From Tetrahymena elliotti 4EA (lineage: Eukaryota; Ciliophora; Oligohymenophorea; Hymenostomatida; Tetrahymenidae): a stretch of 64,000 nt of DNA. A program made the position numbers and the translations under genes. Position 1 is the first letter of the stretch. Every line of letters starts with the position of its first letter. Shown one piece after another: positions 39,589 to 57,467 of the stretch. The notes under the pieces are model-generated. The model saw only the letters and a list, made by a program, of their open reading frames with translations, was not told the origin of the DNA and did no database searches. The stretch spans positions 1 to 64,000 of the forward strand of contig JH720340.1 of assembly GCA_000231825.2 (NCBI GenBank). Reading direction: 5' to 3'.

Positions 39589-40725
39589 ATTTAATTAATC
39601 TTTATTTAGTAAAATCTGAGTAATAATTAGGAAAAACCCTCTAATTATTTTAATAAGAATTATAATTTAATTATATTCTAAAAACAAATAGAAAGTTTGC
39701 CAAATAATTTTTTTTTTAAATTAATAATAAAATTATTGTATTTTCATAAAATAAAACTATTTACTCCTACCATTTTTACATTTTAATTATTAATAACTCT
39801 TTTCTAGTGTCAAAATAAAGATTAAAAATCTGTATGTAATATTGACTCTTATCCTTTAGTATGAAAATAATATTTTTTCTTTAAGATAATTTTAAAAAAT
39901 TGGTTCTTTTTAATTTAGAAAAAAAATATTTAACTCAAACAAACAAAATATTTCTCATAGTCTATTTTGGTGATAAATAGTCTCCAATACTAATAATAAA
40001 TTATAATATTTTACTAAAAATTTATGAATTATCTAAATCAAAAAATGCTTAATTACTTAAAAATGTATGCTTTATTAGATAACAAAAATTGAATTTTTTA
40101 GTCACATTTTGTGAAATTGGATTATTTGTTTTCATGTTTTTTTAAATATTTAAAAAAAATAAATTGTATACATTTAAAAGTAACAAATTAAAGAAACTCA
40201 AAAAAAATTAAAAAGAAGAATTCAATTTTTTAATAAATATTTAGACACTCGAAATTTTTTTAGATTCTTCATTCTTATCATTCTACTCAAAGTCATGGTT
40301 ATGAGCATTTGCTTGGAAAAGATAAATGATTAAATAAATATCTCAATATTATCTTGGCTTAAAAATATTTAAGAGCTTTATTTAACTATAATGATTTACC
40401 ATAAATTTGGTTTAAAAACATATTTATTAGATTTGAAAACAAAATGTAAAGAAATAATTTATTTATAAACTAATTAATGATTATTTTTATCGTTTTACAT
40501 TTTTTCATAATATTTTAACAATAATATGTTTTTTAAATAAATTTTGATAATTTTTTTTATTTTAATAATAATAGAAAAATAAAACTCTATGAAAAAATCT
40601 AACTTCTAAAATTAGTACAATTTAAAGTGGTAATTTTTAATAAATATTGATAAATTCAATCTCTCTGAAGACATTATAAATTATTTTCTAATTTCAGCAT
40701 ATTTTAGCATAGTTGACTAAAAATA
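39589..40725. other. AT-rich intergenic DNA
   Basis: Spacer between two minus-strand genes (upstream of the HEPN gene, downstream of the RBMX2-like gene). I found no exon or RNA gene. Confidence 0.45.
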
Positions 40726-41831
40726 TCAATCATCTTCAGCATCTGATTTTTTACTTTTTTTTTCTTTCTTTTCTTTTTTGATATTTTTTTCTTTCTTAGC
40801 CTTTTTATCTGATTTTTCACTACCATTTTTCTTGTCTTTCTTTTTTTTCTTGTCTTTTTTTTCCTTTTTTTCCTTTTTATCTTTGGTGACTTTGATGATA
40901 CCTTTAAGTAATTATTCTTATTCCTTTTTTATTTCTTCTAGTTTTTTTTCTATACCATTTTTGTCATTTTCTTCCATAAAGAATTGTTCCCACTATTTTA
41001 AAAATGATATTTAAAAATAACTTTTAAAAAAATTGAATAAATACTCTTTCATCTTCATCTAAAAAGTATTTTTTATCCTTCATAGTTTAATTATTTTCAT
41101 ATGCTTTTTCTGTTCTTTCTTAAGCAATCTAAGCTAATCTTTTTTCTTCTTCAATCATCAATAATTCTTCTTCAGTAAAATCTCTGAATTCACCCCATCC
41201 TCTTCCATCAGGGCCTGAAGGCTTATATAATTTATCTTCTTCTAAAAAGTCATTCCCTTCCTCTTTTAATTCTAAGTATTCTCTTGGAGGTCTATATTTG
41301 AGGACATGATTAACTCCGATTGTTCTACCACATAGATTTATCTAATTAAAATTTTCAACAGCTAAAATAGTGCTTCTTTAATCTTCATAAGCTATAAAAC
41401 AATAACCTTTGCTTCTTCCTGTCTTTTTGTCCCTTACAAGACGTAGGTCTACTATCTAACCCCATCTATTTAATATCATAATAATCTAATTTTAATAAGA
41501 ATTAAGTTTAATTACAAAAAAGATCAAAATAATATTCAAATTCAATGATTGTAACATTTTTAAAATATAATTTAATACTGTGAAAACACTGTTGAAATGT
41601 CTCCTTCATTCATATCATAATTTAATCCTCCTACAAATACATATGCACTATCTTTATACTTTAAAAATATAATCAATATATGTCTGCTTATTTTCTAAAA
41701 ATACAAATTCTTTTCTTAGTAAATGACTAAAATATGAATAAACTTACATCATTATGCCATGATTCACCTATTTCAACTCCCTACTTCAATTCCTTTTCTA
41801 TATATTGCTTAACTTTGGTAGAATTGTTCAT
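40726..41831 (-). CDS. RBMX2/Ist3 (Snu17)-like RNA-binding splicing factor, 283 aa
   Basis: Four minus-strand exons: 41831-41748, 41658-41579, 41465-41045 and 40992-40726, phases matching. A single RRM (about residues 30-112) has RNP2 YVFVGGL and RNP1 KGYCFIAY. The N-terminal lead ([20 protein letters not shown]), the block [13 protein letters not shown] and the downstream stretch [11 protein letters not shown] are hallmarks of RBMX2/Ist3. In yeast this protein is part of the RES complex that retains and splices pre-mRNA. The region after the RRM is acidic and helical, and the last 60 residues are almost only Lys, Glu and Asp. Nuclear localisation is expected. The intron-rich genome gives it an obvious job. 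Family call is confident; the exact splice between exons 2 and 3 was set by matching [15 protein letters not shown] to the family pattern. Confidence 0.92.
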
Positions 41832-42327
41832 TTTTATAATATTTTATTTCCTTTATTTCTATTGATTGCTCTAGTATTTTTTTAATAACAAAATCTAAAT
41901 AATATTTATAATAGATGTCTAACTAAAAAAACTAACAATTTAATAATTAGGATTAATTACTCTAATTTATATATTATTTTCAGCAAATGTAAACTATGAA
42001 ATATTTTACAAAAATTTTATTCAATAAAAGTGAAGATAATTTTTTGAGGAAAGAGATAAAATAAATCTTAATAGCTAAAAAAAAGATAACATTTTAAATA
42101 TTTTAAACAAGTTGATTATTAAATTAACTTGATTAGAATAAATTTATTTAAAATTTAAAAAAATTGATAATTTAAGAATCAAATTAGATAGATAGTTTTT
42201 CATCAAAAAAAAGTATTTATTAACAATTTTTATAATTTTGATATTAAACTATGTAAACAAAAGATAATAGGATAGATACTTAATATTAGATATTTTATAA
42301 AAGTTAATTTAATAATTTTATTGAATT
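41832..42327. other. AT-rich intergenic DNA
   Basis: Spacer between two minus-strand genes; no coding exon or RNA gene recognised. Confidence 0.5.
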
Positions 42328-43755
42328 TCAAAATAGCCTATCACAAAATTTATAAGACTCGGATTCATTTTTTGTGTTTATAATTTAAAAAGAAGAACTT
42401 CCTATAGATTTTGATCTAGTATGTGGAGGATCATTTATTTTAAGTTTATTCATAGATTAAACTATTAATTTGCTTTTCTTTGGATATTTATTAAGTTATT
42501 GTATTGGTTTTTTTTGACCAAATTATGGAAGGTCATATTCATCATCTTCACTATGAATAACTTAATCATATCTATAATATTAACTTATAAAGCTTAATCC
42601 TTCATCTTGCTTTTTTATATCACTATCTGCTTCACTGTTCTAAAAACTGCACATACTAAGAGTATTTCTTTAATTTTATCTCTTTTTTTCTAAATTAACT
42701 TGTTTTTATTGATTTAAGTAATTTAGTTAACTAAGAAGTTGATTTTTTTTTTACTCAAGTATTTCTTTTTTAATTAATTCTTCCTGCTTTCTTTTAAGGA
42801 TGTATTCTTTTTATTAGTTGAAAATATCCATGAATTATTGCTCTTTTTTCATTTTTTATTATTAAAATAGCTCAGAAATTTATTATGGATCTGCAACTTT
42901 AGGTTTTTCTTTATTTTTCTAATTTCTCTAGTTTAAATATTAATTTTGCAATTCTATTTCTAGGCCTGAAAATAATGGCATGGGGGATATTTTGTTATTA
43001 GAAAAGTAATAAAATAATGCTTTGATTAAACTCATCACCACAAATAAAACTCCTAAAATAAATGAAAGAGTTAACTTAATCTATCTATTTAATAATGATT
43101 GAATTATTCCTAAATTTTTGTGCCTTTAAATTTTTTCATAAAGAGCATGTTTTTGTCTTAAAATTTAGTACAAAGCTTCACTTTCGTTCTCATATCTTAA
43201 CCTAAAATTATCCAAGGTCTATTTTTCTATTATTATTTCACGATACTAGTTCCACAAATTATAGCAAAACATAACTAAGCCTAAAATAAGAAATACCATA
43301 ATTTATTTTTAGCTAATGTAAGAATAGAAATTTTTCAATATAATTCTTACATTTTATAATTTCTAATTTTTGAGCATTTTTTTTGTGTGAAAGGTGAAAT
43401 CTAGTTAGTTTATTTAGCTAAAAAGACAGTGCTTTAAAAATTTAATAGCATTCAAATTATTTTTATATTTAATGAAGAAAGCTCTTTCTTTTCCTATATA
43501 ACTTCTTTTGTACTCATCTTAGTAATTTCTTAGCTCTAATTGATTTGAAGAAAATTATTTTTTTTTATTAAAACATAATTTGCTTTTGAAGTCAATCCCA
43601 CACTTATTGTTAATATTCTTTTCTTTATCCAAATCTTACTTAAGTTTAGAGCTCTGATTTTCTTCTTTTGTATTCTTAGCTTCTCTCTTCAGTTATACAT
43701 ATCTTTTGGATACTAAATTGTAAATTGCTTAAAGATCATTCTAACTTTTTTCCAT
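42328..43755 (-). CDS. unknown two-span membrane protein with Gln/Lys-rich coiled coils, 475 aa
   Basis: One uninterrupted minus-strand frame from ATG at 43755 to TGA at 42328, with no intron needed. The N-terminal 145 residues are Lys/Asn/Gln-rich and helical. Two hydrophobic segments follow, near residues 155-172 (IMVFLILGLVMFCYNLW) and 225-250 (LTLSFILGVLFVVMSLIKAL), separated by a charged loop of some 50 residues. The C-terminal half is a Gln/Glu/Lys-rich likely coiled coil (for example QQKEYILKRKQEELIKKEIL), then a less biased tail with acidic Ser/Asp stretches. No domain is recognised. The hairpin topology with both ends cytoplasmic is an inference from the two segments. The long frame and consistent Gln codon use support a real gene. 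Confidence 0.7.
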
Positions 43756-43935
43756 TTTGAGAATTTAATAAAAAAGGAAATGACAAATTAATTAATTATT
43801 TATAAAAATAACTTATAAAGAAAAAGTGTGCCTGCAATTTAAAAAGGAGGAGATTAAAAGATTGAAAAATTTAGAGAGAAAAATAAATATATAGGCTATA
43901 TAAAAATGTGTATTAAATTAGAATATATTAAATTA

Positions 43936-45441
43936 TCATTTCAATATCATGCTTTTGTTCAATATTTGTAAATCATCAAATTGCTTTTTATAATCTTTCA
44001 AAATAGCATTATCTTCTTTTGTTTGTAAAAGGATCTCTAAAACTTAGTATTTGTTATTTAAAAATTAATGTAAAAGATTCTCGCTACTGATTTTTGGTGA
44101 AAAATTTTCAGAAGCTATTTTTTTGAGGACATTCAAATCTTTTTTCTTGTATTTTCCTGAAAATTGAACTTTAGACAACATTTCAATTTCATAATCTGAG
44201 AATTATAATCTTTTTTTCTCATTCTTTTTCTTACTTTTTTTATGGCTTCTATTTTCTTCTTTTTCGCTTCCTTCTATTTCTAATTATTCTTAGGTCCCTT
44301 CTTATTCTATATCATCTTATTCATTTTAATTTTCTTCTTCTAATTCATCTTCAAAGTCATATTCTTCTGACCTTTCTTCATCAACACTATTAAATAATCT
44401 TACAAGTTTTCCCCATAAATAACTATTTCCATAATTGAACTCAAGTATTTTCAAGATAATTTCCTTAACAAATGACTTTGAATCATCTAAAAAGAATTCA
44501 ACATAATTTATAATCTATTAAACATACTCTAAATCAAATATATCTGCATTTAACAGTTCAAGTATCTCTTCTTTTTCCAATTAATCACCATTTTCATAAG
44601 CCAGCTAAAAGTATTTTTTCTTAATTAAAAAGCTATCAGCACCATGGAATTCAGTTTTATAATTCTTTAAAATGCTTAGTACTTCTTCAATCGTCTAGAT
44701 AAAATATATTTATTAAATGCATAAGACCTTAAATAATTTACTTCTTCATTTTAAGTTTATTGAGCTAAATCTAAAATCATGTCAGTTGTAACATTTTTTT
44801 CTTTTAAAACTTTTTCTTTGTATTGCTTAAGCTGAAATTAATCTATTTTTAACAATCAGAATAAGGTTAAATAAATAGTCAATTAATAAATTAAAAATAA
44901 TACTTGGCAATGTGTTAAATGTGTTAAGTAAAAGTGTGAATTTTATATTATTCATATGATCAGAGTTAGAGCTATATTAACTTGTTAAGTATCCTGGTAT
45001 TTATCTATTCTTTTTAGTCATAAGCATGAGGCCAACAATTCTTTAAATCTGCTAAAAGATATTTGCATACTTTTGCTTACGTTTTGAAACCAAAGTTAGA
45101 TGATTAAAAAATTAAGTAAAAATTTCATCTTCTTATGTATAAAGGTAAATGATAAAAGTTAAATCTTCTAAATATTAAAGAAGCTGAGACTCAACTTTTT
45201 GAGTTTCTGGATTGTACGAAAGCATTAAATAGTTTATAATTCCAATACATAAATCTAAAATTTTTCCATCTGATTCAACACTATATACAAATTTTTTCAT
45301 CTTTTTCAGGTAGAATGCTAAAATACGCTTCCTCCTTAACTCAATTGGAGTTATGGCATAATTTGTATGATACAATAAAAAATTAGAATGAGGTTGAACC
45401 TTCGAAAATCTATCTAAATATGTATAACTTTTGGAATTCAT
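43936..45441 (-). CDS. unknown helical protein with acidic/Lys-rich segment, 465 aa
   Basis: Minus-strand exons 45441-44904, 44842-44742 and 44694-43936 join in phases 1 and 0. The first 180 residues are mostly helical and hydrophobic/charged (ITPIELRRKRILAFYLKKMK, SVESDGKILDLCIGIINYLM). The middle resembles repeated helical hairpins (LAQQTQNEETIEEVLSILK, YVQQIINYVEFFLDDSKSF). Near residues 340-400 lies an acidic stretch (FEDELEEENQNEQDDIE) followed by Lys/Arg-rich SHKKSKKKNEKKR, which could be a nuclear localisation signal. No family is recognised; an alpha-helical repeat protein acting in the nucleus is only a suggestion. Its start at 45441 is preceded by in-frame TGA-containing AT-rich DNA. 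Confidence 0.7.
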
Positions 45442-46458
45442 TTGGCCTAGTTAAGTTTTAAATTAAATTTTTGAGATAACTAAATTAATTAAATAAAATA
45501 ATCAATAAATTCATAAATATTGCTAAATATTAGCCTTTTATTTTTGTATAATATCTTCGCTCAAAATGAAATTTTACAATATGCCTCATAAAATTATAAT
45601 TATAAAGTGAATACTTCTACTTTATTTTATATTATATATTAAATATCTACTTTAACCTCGTTCATCTCTTGCTTTTATTTCTTTATCAATCTTAAAAAAA
45701 TAAACTATTACTATCAAATAGCATTTAGTATGTTCTGAAAAAAAAAAAATCAATTTTTAGAAACTTCAAAATTTAGAATTAAGGTTTTGAAACAAAAAAT
45801 ACTTTCTGAAAAAAAGAATACTAATGAAATGTAATATTAGTATTCTAACATTTAATTTATTGAAAAAGAATTGGATAAATAATAAGGGAAATAAAAATTT
45901 CTAAAAAAACAAAAAAGATTTTTTATTGATTTTAATAGAATTATTTTGATGTAAAAAAATTTACCGATTGATTTAGTGATGTAATTTTCAAAAATAGTTC
46001 ATTTAAACAAAAATATGATGAATATAAAATTGAATAAATGATCTAGATAATCTTCATTCTTTTAAAAATGATCAAATGTAAAAAATCTAGAATTTATTGA
46101 TAGGATGTTCATTACACATTTTGCATAAACTTGAAGAAAAAAGTACAGAAAAACATCTCAATTCATATTTAAGGCAAGAGGGAATCTTGTAAAAATTATT
46201 TCTTATTAAAATGAGTACAATGGGTTTTTATATTTTTACTTTAATTAAAAAATTTATTTTATCTAAAATAATTATGTAAAGATTTAGAGGGAATTACCAA
46301 TTTGTTAAGCAATAAAATATTTATTTGATCAGAAATGCTAAAATGATTCACGTGTAATAAATTACTTAAATTGATTGATGAATTATTTTGGTAAAATTTG
46401 ATGTAAACCAAAAATTTAATTAAATTTAAGAAGATATTGTTCTGAAGAAATAAATAAG
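45442..46458. other. spacer, possibly with decayed coding sequence
   Basis: Region between the divergent starts of the previous gene (45441, minus) and the SPRY-like ORF (46459, plus). Between about 45960 and 46260 on the plus strand several short stretches look protein-like, including a Cys/His-bearing piece near 46105 (GCSLHILHKLEEK). I cannot join them into exons. It may be a decayed 5' part of the SPRY-like gene. Confidence 0.3.
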
Positions 46459-47130
46459 ATGAAATTAATAATTTAAATAATATTGTTTTTAACATATTTA
46501 ATAAACAATATTTTATGCTAAAAATCAAGCTTATTCCTTGATTAGGAAGTACATGAAATAGATCCATTTAGTTTAGAGGATGGAGATGTCAGTTAAGAAT
46601 ATAATCATTTAAATTTTACTAGGAGCAAATAATATTTAGTGGTTGAAAATATTGACAAATAAGAGAAAAGATATTGTTGGAGTTTTTTTTTAGATGATTT
46701 TATTGATTTAGATGTTGAAACTGAGAACAGATTTGTTAGAGTTTTCTTTTAAAAGTTAAATTTTATTTCTTCCTTTAATGTCATAGGACTTGAGTCTCTT
46801 GAGCATAATAAATTTAAAAGAATTTTCTTGCATTAAGATGGAAAAATTGGATATGCTTATTAAGATTAGAAATTATTAACTTCATAAGATGAGAAAGTAT
46901 ATCTAGCAAGCTCAATTAACAAAGAACATACATTTAAATGGAGCTAAGGAGATATTATTTAAATATTTTACTTTGCAGAAGAAAAATCAATAATAATATA
47001 TAATTAGAGTAGGGATAATTTGTTTAAATTCAATGAAAATCTCATAACTACATTAGGTAGAAAATTTAAAATATTTATAGGAATTTCTTCATATTAAGAC
47101 TAAGTAGTATTAAGCAACTATTTACCATGA
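46459..47130 (+). CDS. short SPRY-like ORF, possibly truncated, 223 aa
   Basis: A plus-strand frame with ATG at 46459 and TGA at 47128. The last 100 residues are clearly protein-like: KVYLASSINKEHTFKWSQGD, IIQIFYFAEEKSIIIYNQSR and KFKIFIGISSYQDQVVLSNY. This pattern matches the C-terminal SPRY-like domain found in many ciliate zinc-finger/kelch-type proteins. The proposed N-terminus, MKLIIQIILFLTYLINNILC, looks like a signal peptide, which would be odd for a SPRY protein. Alternatively GAAGTACATG at 46542 begins an exon after a ...TTGATTAG acceptor, and the true 5' exons are lost or unrecognised. Neither B-box, RING nor coiled coil is seen upstream. The 3' end of the ORF is part of a tandem duplication. 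It may be an intact small gene or a 5'-truncated pseudogene. Confidence 0.5.
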
Positions 47131-47355
47131 ATATATTTTATATATTATATGTTCCAAAATATATTTTTTAATTTTAAATGTTTGCTTGGGTTATGTTTTG
47201 ATTCAGTTCATTAGAAAATTTAAAATATTTATTTGATTATCTTCATATTAAGACTAAATAATATTAAGTAACTATTTATCATGAATTTATTTTATAATTT
47301 TTATGTTGTGAAATTTATTTTTAAATTTTAAATATTTATTTAGATTATGTTTATT
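47060..47355 (+). repeat. tandem duplication, about 154-bp unit, of the SPRY-like ORF 3' end
   Basis: The segment starting GAAAATTTAAAATATTTAT at 47060 recurs from 47214. About 140 bp align with scattered substitutions, including the shared TTCATATTAAGACTAA and the ORF's stop context (CCATGA versus TCATGA). The first copy holds the last 23 codons and 3' flank of the SPRY-like ORF; the second lies fully outside it. The units lie head to tail without spacer. Confidence 0.8.
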
Positions 47356-48095
47356 TTGTTTGAGTAATTGATAAAATATTTTAGGATTGTTTTATTTTTT
47401 TTATAGGAAATAAATGAGTTAAAATTAATATAAAGTTACTAGTATTATACTTAGAATGCTTTAAATTGAAAAGAGTAAGTAGATACTTGAGAATTAACAT
47501 TTATTTCTGATGATAAAGCAAGATCTTAATGATTTTTAACGGTATTTAATTGGGGGAAGGATTTGTTTTATTTTTGGAAGTATTTATTTAATTAATTGAA
47601 AAAGAAAGATTAAAAAGAAGCAATATTATTATTATAATAAAAGATGAAATTATTAAAAATAGTGGTGGTGTTTGCTCGCTTTGCTTGTTTGTTTGTTTCT
47701 TTACTATCTATCTTTCATTATTTTTTGTGCACTATAATTTGAATGATAATCAAAGAAGGTATTTGAGTTTTTTAATTTACTAAATGTTTGGAATTGTGAA
47801 TGTAAATTTCAATTTAGTTGCATTAGTAATTTAGCTAAGTATTAATGTTAATAAGGAAATTAATTAATTAATTATTCAATAAGCTTATTGCTTTATAGTT
47901 GTAAAGTTAAGAAAAATTATTAAAAACAATATCAAAAGAAACAATTTATTCGTAAATTAATAAATAGTTAATAGGTATCTGAGGTGTCTAAGTCTGGAAG
48001 AAATTAGCTCAAACATCAACATCTGTTCCTCAACACCCTTCAAACAGATATAAAATACATTAAATAGCTTCAAATATTTGAAATCTTACTTGCAA
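47356..48095. other. AT-rich intergenic DNA
   Basis: Spacer leading into the DYRK gene. GTTTGTTTGTTT repeat near 47686. No exon recognised; the last part should hold the DYRK promoter and 5' UTR. Confidence 0.5.
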
Positions 48096-53187
<5,092 letters not shown>

Positions 53188-53732
53188 AAATCAACAATAA
53201 AATTTAGTTTTAACAGTAATATTTTTTAACATTTCAAAGAAAATTGTATAGTAAAGGAACCTGCATTAATAACCATTTTTGTACTTCTTAGACTTTTCAA
53301 AATGAGAAAATTTAATTTTTTCTTACAATAATAGAAATAGAAAAAACCTCAAAAACTCTTTAATAAAACCTTCAATAAAAATTAAAAAATCTATTTATAT
53401 TTAAAAAATTCTTAAACCTCAAAATTAATAATTCTTTTGTATATTTTTTTGTAATTATATTTGTGTAGATCCTTTCTTTATTAGTTCTAATTCACATATT
53501 GCAAACACTTCATTTAGATATCTATTAATAGCTTTAAAAGCTAAAATTTGATTTTTTTTAATTAAAAAATTTTTTCTTTAGTTTTGATGTAAGCTCATAT
53601 TAATTAAATTTATTAGAGTAGATTGAAAAGATTATTTTTTTTTCTTAATATGGGACTTTAAAATTGAATGCAGCATTATTAGCAAAATCTATAAACAAAT
53701 ATTTATTTATTTAAATTAAATTTTAAATTTTG
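53188..53732. other. AT-rich intergenic DNA
   Basis: Short spacer between two plus-strand genes, holding the DYRK 3' UTR and next promoter. Nothing else recognised. Confidence 0.5.
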
Positions 53733-56700
53733 ATGTCAGATATTATGATTTAAAAAGGAAGTTCTATTTAATGCTTTGAAACTCTTAATAGTAACACTTA
53801 TAGTGTTGATGGAAATGTTAACTCATTTAGAAATTATAACCCAGCTTCTTCTCTTAATTCTCAAAACCAATATGTAGACATGGGATCTCTTCACAAAAAC
53901 AAACAAAAAATTAAATTGAAATAAAAAGTTAATGATTAAAATAATGTTCCTGGATATAGCAGCTATAGCCCTTACCAAATACCCCCTAATTGGAAATTAG
54001 CTGATATTCATAGGGTATTAATTGATATTAGAAAAATAATTCTAGAGTAATAAAATCATTTTATTTTAGGATGCTACTGCAGTAGGTTAACCCAAAAAAC
54101 AATTTAACATGCCTTTCAGAAATAATTAAGTTTGCCCTTGCTGTGGCTTTTAAATTGTAAATTTCTTGTTTTTTATTTTAATTAAAACCAAGAAAATTTT
54201 GTTTTACTTTTATTAATTTTAGAATAAGAAATAAATTAATATGATGGATGACTACACTATTTTATCTTTTCTTGGTTCAGGCTATCCATTATTTTTTAGT
54301 TTTACAAAATATTGTGTCTATATAATAGTAACAATATTGTTAACTTCGGGTTCTTTTAATTTATGGACAAATTATAAAGGAAAGAATTGTCTCACAAGCA
54401 AATAAATTAAACAAGGATTGCCCATGATTTGTTCAGCAGATTATATATCTACTCTAACTATTATTAATAAAGCTAATGATCCATAAGCTATGGCTTTGCA
54501 AAATATATTAGATTTTATTACAATATTTTTGCTTATGATTTTGTGCGTTTTTTATAGAACTGAACAAAAGCAAATAGATTATAATGTAGATGCAGAAGAA
54601 ATCACTCCTGCTGACTACACTATTATGGTAATTTATTAATTCAATAAGAAAATATATAGTTATTTATAAATGGAAATAAAAATTTAGATTAAAGGAGTAC
54701 CCAAAGATATGAGTGAATAAGAATTAAAAGAATAGCTAAGAGCTTACAGAGAGGATGATGAAGAAAATAATGATCCTTTGAAAGTTTCAGATATAACTTA
54801 TATATATAACGTTAAACACATATAAGAAATAAACAAAAAAATTAAAATTTTAGTTAAACAAAAATAAAAAGCACTTGCAGACTTTGATGAAAACTCTCAA
54901 GTATTTGCGTAATCAATTCATTAAATGAGTTTTTTCAACTAATATTTATTTTAATCAAATTAGAAATATATAAAATGAATGGGATGATAAAATATATTAT
55001 TTTTTACTGCAGAGTTAAAGTTATCTTAAATGCGTGCAAGATGATAAGACATAATTCACTGGATATGCATTCGTTTCTTTTGAGTATGAGGATGATAAAT
55101 AATATGTGCTGTAGAGCATTGATAAAACACTCTTTGAATCAATTAAGGATTATTTTTTTTCAGCTGCACCAGAATATAAAGAACTAACTCTAAAAAAAAC
55201 AAATACACTACTTTAGTAAATTTTCAATTTCTTTAAAAAATGTAACATTATCATATTTAAATAATAGAATGACAGAATCTCCTGAACCTTTAGATATTAT
55301 TTGGGATAATTTAACTATGAACGATCAAGATAAATTAGGAATTAGAAAAGTCACTTTTTACTCAACAATAGCAATTACTAGTTTTTGTGCATATATCATT
55401 TACTTATTGAATTAATATCAAAATGAAAATAGTATAAAAAATGATAATGATGACGATGACATATCTATTTATAAAGAAATTATGGAATAACTTTCCTTTA
55501 ACAGTTTAATCACATCAGCTGCAATTATTTTTATTAACAGCTTTATTATTAATTTTTCTTTTGCATATTTTGTTAAATTGGAGAGATATAATACTCGTAC
55601 TCAATATAACGTGCAGCTTGCAAAGAAACTTACTATTGCTCTTTTTATTAATAGTGCCTTGGTCATTACTTTTATTAGTGTGTTTGTTACAAGTAATTTT
55701 TTAATTAAGGTTTTCCTTTATAATTTTTTCTTTTAAACAATAGAAAACGTTTATAAAAAGGCAGGTCTTATCTATAATACATTTTACTATTTTGTCATTG
55801 ACACATTTCTTTCTTTTGTATCTACACTTGTTGATGAAGAATATTACTTCTATCTAGTAAGGAGATGGTGGTATAGCAGAAAAGGTTCAAAAAGTAGACT
55901 AACTTAATCATAAGCTAATGAGTAAAAAATAATTATTAAAATTTTACTATCATTTAAATTTTAAATGAAATCATTTTAAAAACTAATTCAAATATCATAT
56001 TTGTTCACAATAAAAAAAAATGGGAGATTTCATATCTATTGAAAAATAGATAGATATAGATACATGATAGTCTCTGATAAAACATTTTAAGTTATGGAAC
56101 ACTTCATTTATTTTTTAAATCAAATCAGATAGCACTATCTTTGTAGCTTAATATTGAAATAATTCACAGGTGTTTGTCTGTCTACCCAATATTTCCCAAA
56201 AAATAAAACAGAAAACATAATTAAAAAATATTTATTTGAATAAAAGAGAATAATCTTGGAGATTAAAAAATTTGAATAATTTTATGAACAAAAAAATTAA
56301 TTTAATAAATGTAAAAAATTAATTCATAATTTTATTGAAAGGTTTTATCTTTAAATCAAAATTAAATTTTTTCAAATTTATGGTTTAGCAGAATTTAAAT
56401 AGTATTTTATTTAAAATAGAATTTATTAATATCCAAAACATGAGATAGAAATGTGCTATGCTGAATTGATGAACGGAATGTATATATGTGTTTTCTTTTC
56501 TTCAGCTGTTCCTATTGGTTTGATTTTCTAGTTAATTAGTATTGTTCTTTATTATTGGATTACAAAAGTAATATAAAATTGATTAAAATGTTTTTAATGT
56601 TTACATAAATTTTTTTTGTTAGTATTTATTGATAAGATAGAAGAGAGTTAACTTTTAAATTAGCGCTGCTTTATCTTTAGAAATGACCAATTTCTTAGAA

Positions 56701-56994
56701 ATGCTTATTCCTGTTTATGCAATTTCTGCAGCAATCTTTAGTTATACAGCTGGAAATTCTATTTCTACATTATAAATTATCACTATAGCAATAAGTGTTC
56801 TTTTTTCTGCAGTGCCTGTTTAAGTAATCCTAGAAAATGTAATTGAATTTGATATTTAAGTTGAAGAAATTAGCTATTCAAAAGCTATATTCCAATTTGC
56901 TTCTACATTCAAGAAAGAAGATCCATTTTCTTCTTTTAACAGAAGATATTTTAGTAGAAGGTACAGAAATGATTCATTTGTTGAATTAAATTGA
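53733..56994 (+). CDS. OSCA/TMEM63-like multi-span membrane protein, copy A, 770 aa
   Basis: Nine exons: 53733-54014, 54070-54156, 54223-54627, 54688-54900, 55013-55215, 55268-55692, 55744-55921, 56420-56567 and 56623-56994. A Gln/Asn-rich N-terminus leads to a Cys motif VCPCCGFQI (about residue 117), then several membrane spans (for example VYIIVTILLTSGSF, FITIFLLMILCVFY). A soluble loop (PADYTIMIKGVPKDMSEQEL, later TGYAFVSFEYEDD) looks RRM-like. Next comes SPEPLDIIWDNL, close to the APEPxDVxWxNL motif of OSCA/TMEM63/CSC1 channels, and at least five further spans. OSCA/TMEM63 proteins are mechanically or osmotically gated cation channels; assignment here rests on layout and this motif and is moderate. 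A ciliate-specific family is the alternative. Copy B (59236-62595) shares the exon plan. Confidence 0.8.
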
Positions 56995-57467
56995 TAAAAT
57001 AGATAAATATTTATTTTCAAAATGCTGAGAGTAAAAGATATTTTTAAATTCCTTGTAATTGTAATTAATATTTTGTAAATCATAAATTGAGGAGACTAAG
57101 GCTAAGATATATTTGAACTAATTTCCCCAGTTATTATGAAGTGATAAAAACCTCTATTAACATTCATATAATATTATATAATATTCTTTTATAGAAAGAA
57201 AGAATGGATAAATTAATCTTATTTGTTTATTTGTTTGAAATACTAAGAAATAAAAATGAAATCATTAACTCAATTGTTTATTTGTTTCTATTCGCAACAA
57301 TCACAATAAATAAATAAATTTTTTTCTTGAGAGGGAAAGTTTTAATAATATTATAAGAATCGTACTTTAAGAAGAAAAACAGATTTTCAAAATTTTAATA
57401 ATATTATTAAACAAAAACAAAACAAATCAAAGAAAAATAAATCAATAAATTAAAAATTTCTTAAATC
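56995..57467. other. AT-rich intergenic DNA
   Basis: Spacer between two plus-strand genes; no RNA gene or exon recognised. Confidence 0.5.

Noticed and set aside
40778..41014. Plus-strand ORF rich in Phe and Ser
   Set aside because: Exact antisense of the Lys-rich C-terminus of the RBMX2-like gene.
46259..46567. 102-codon minus-strand ORF
   Set aside because: Leu/Ile/Asn-biased composition without domain; it overlaps the plus-strand SPRY-like ORF and is best explained as a shadow of AT-rich sequence.
54975..55187. 70-codon plus-strand ORF within the first OSCA-like gene
   Set aside because: Out of frame with the exon at 55013-55215, whose protein aligns with the paralogue (TGYAFVSF versus SGYAFVSF).
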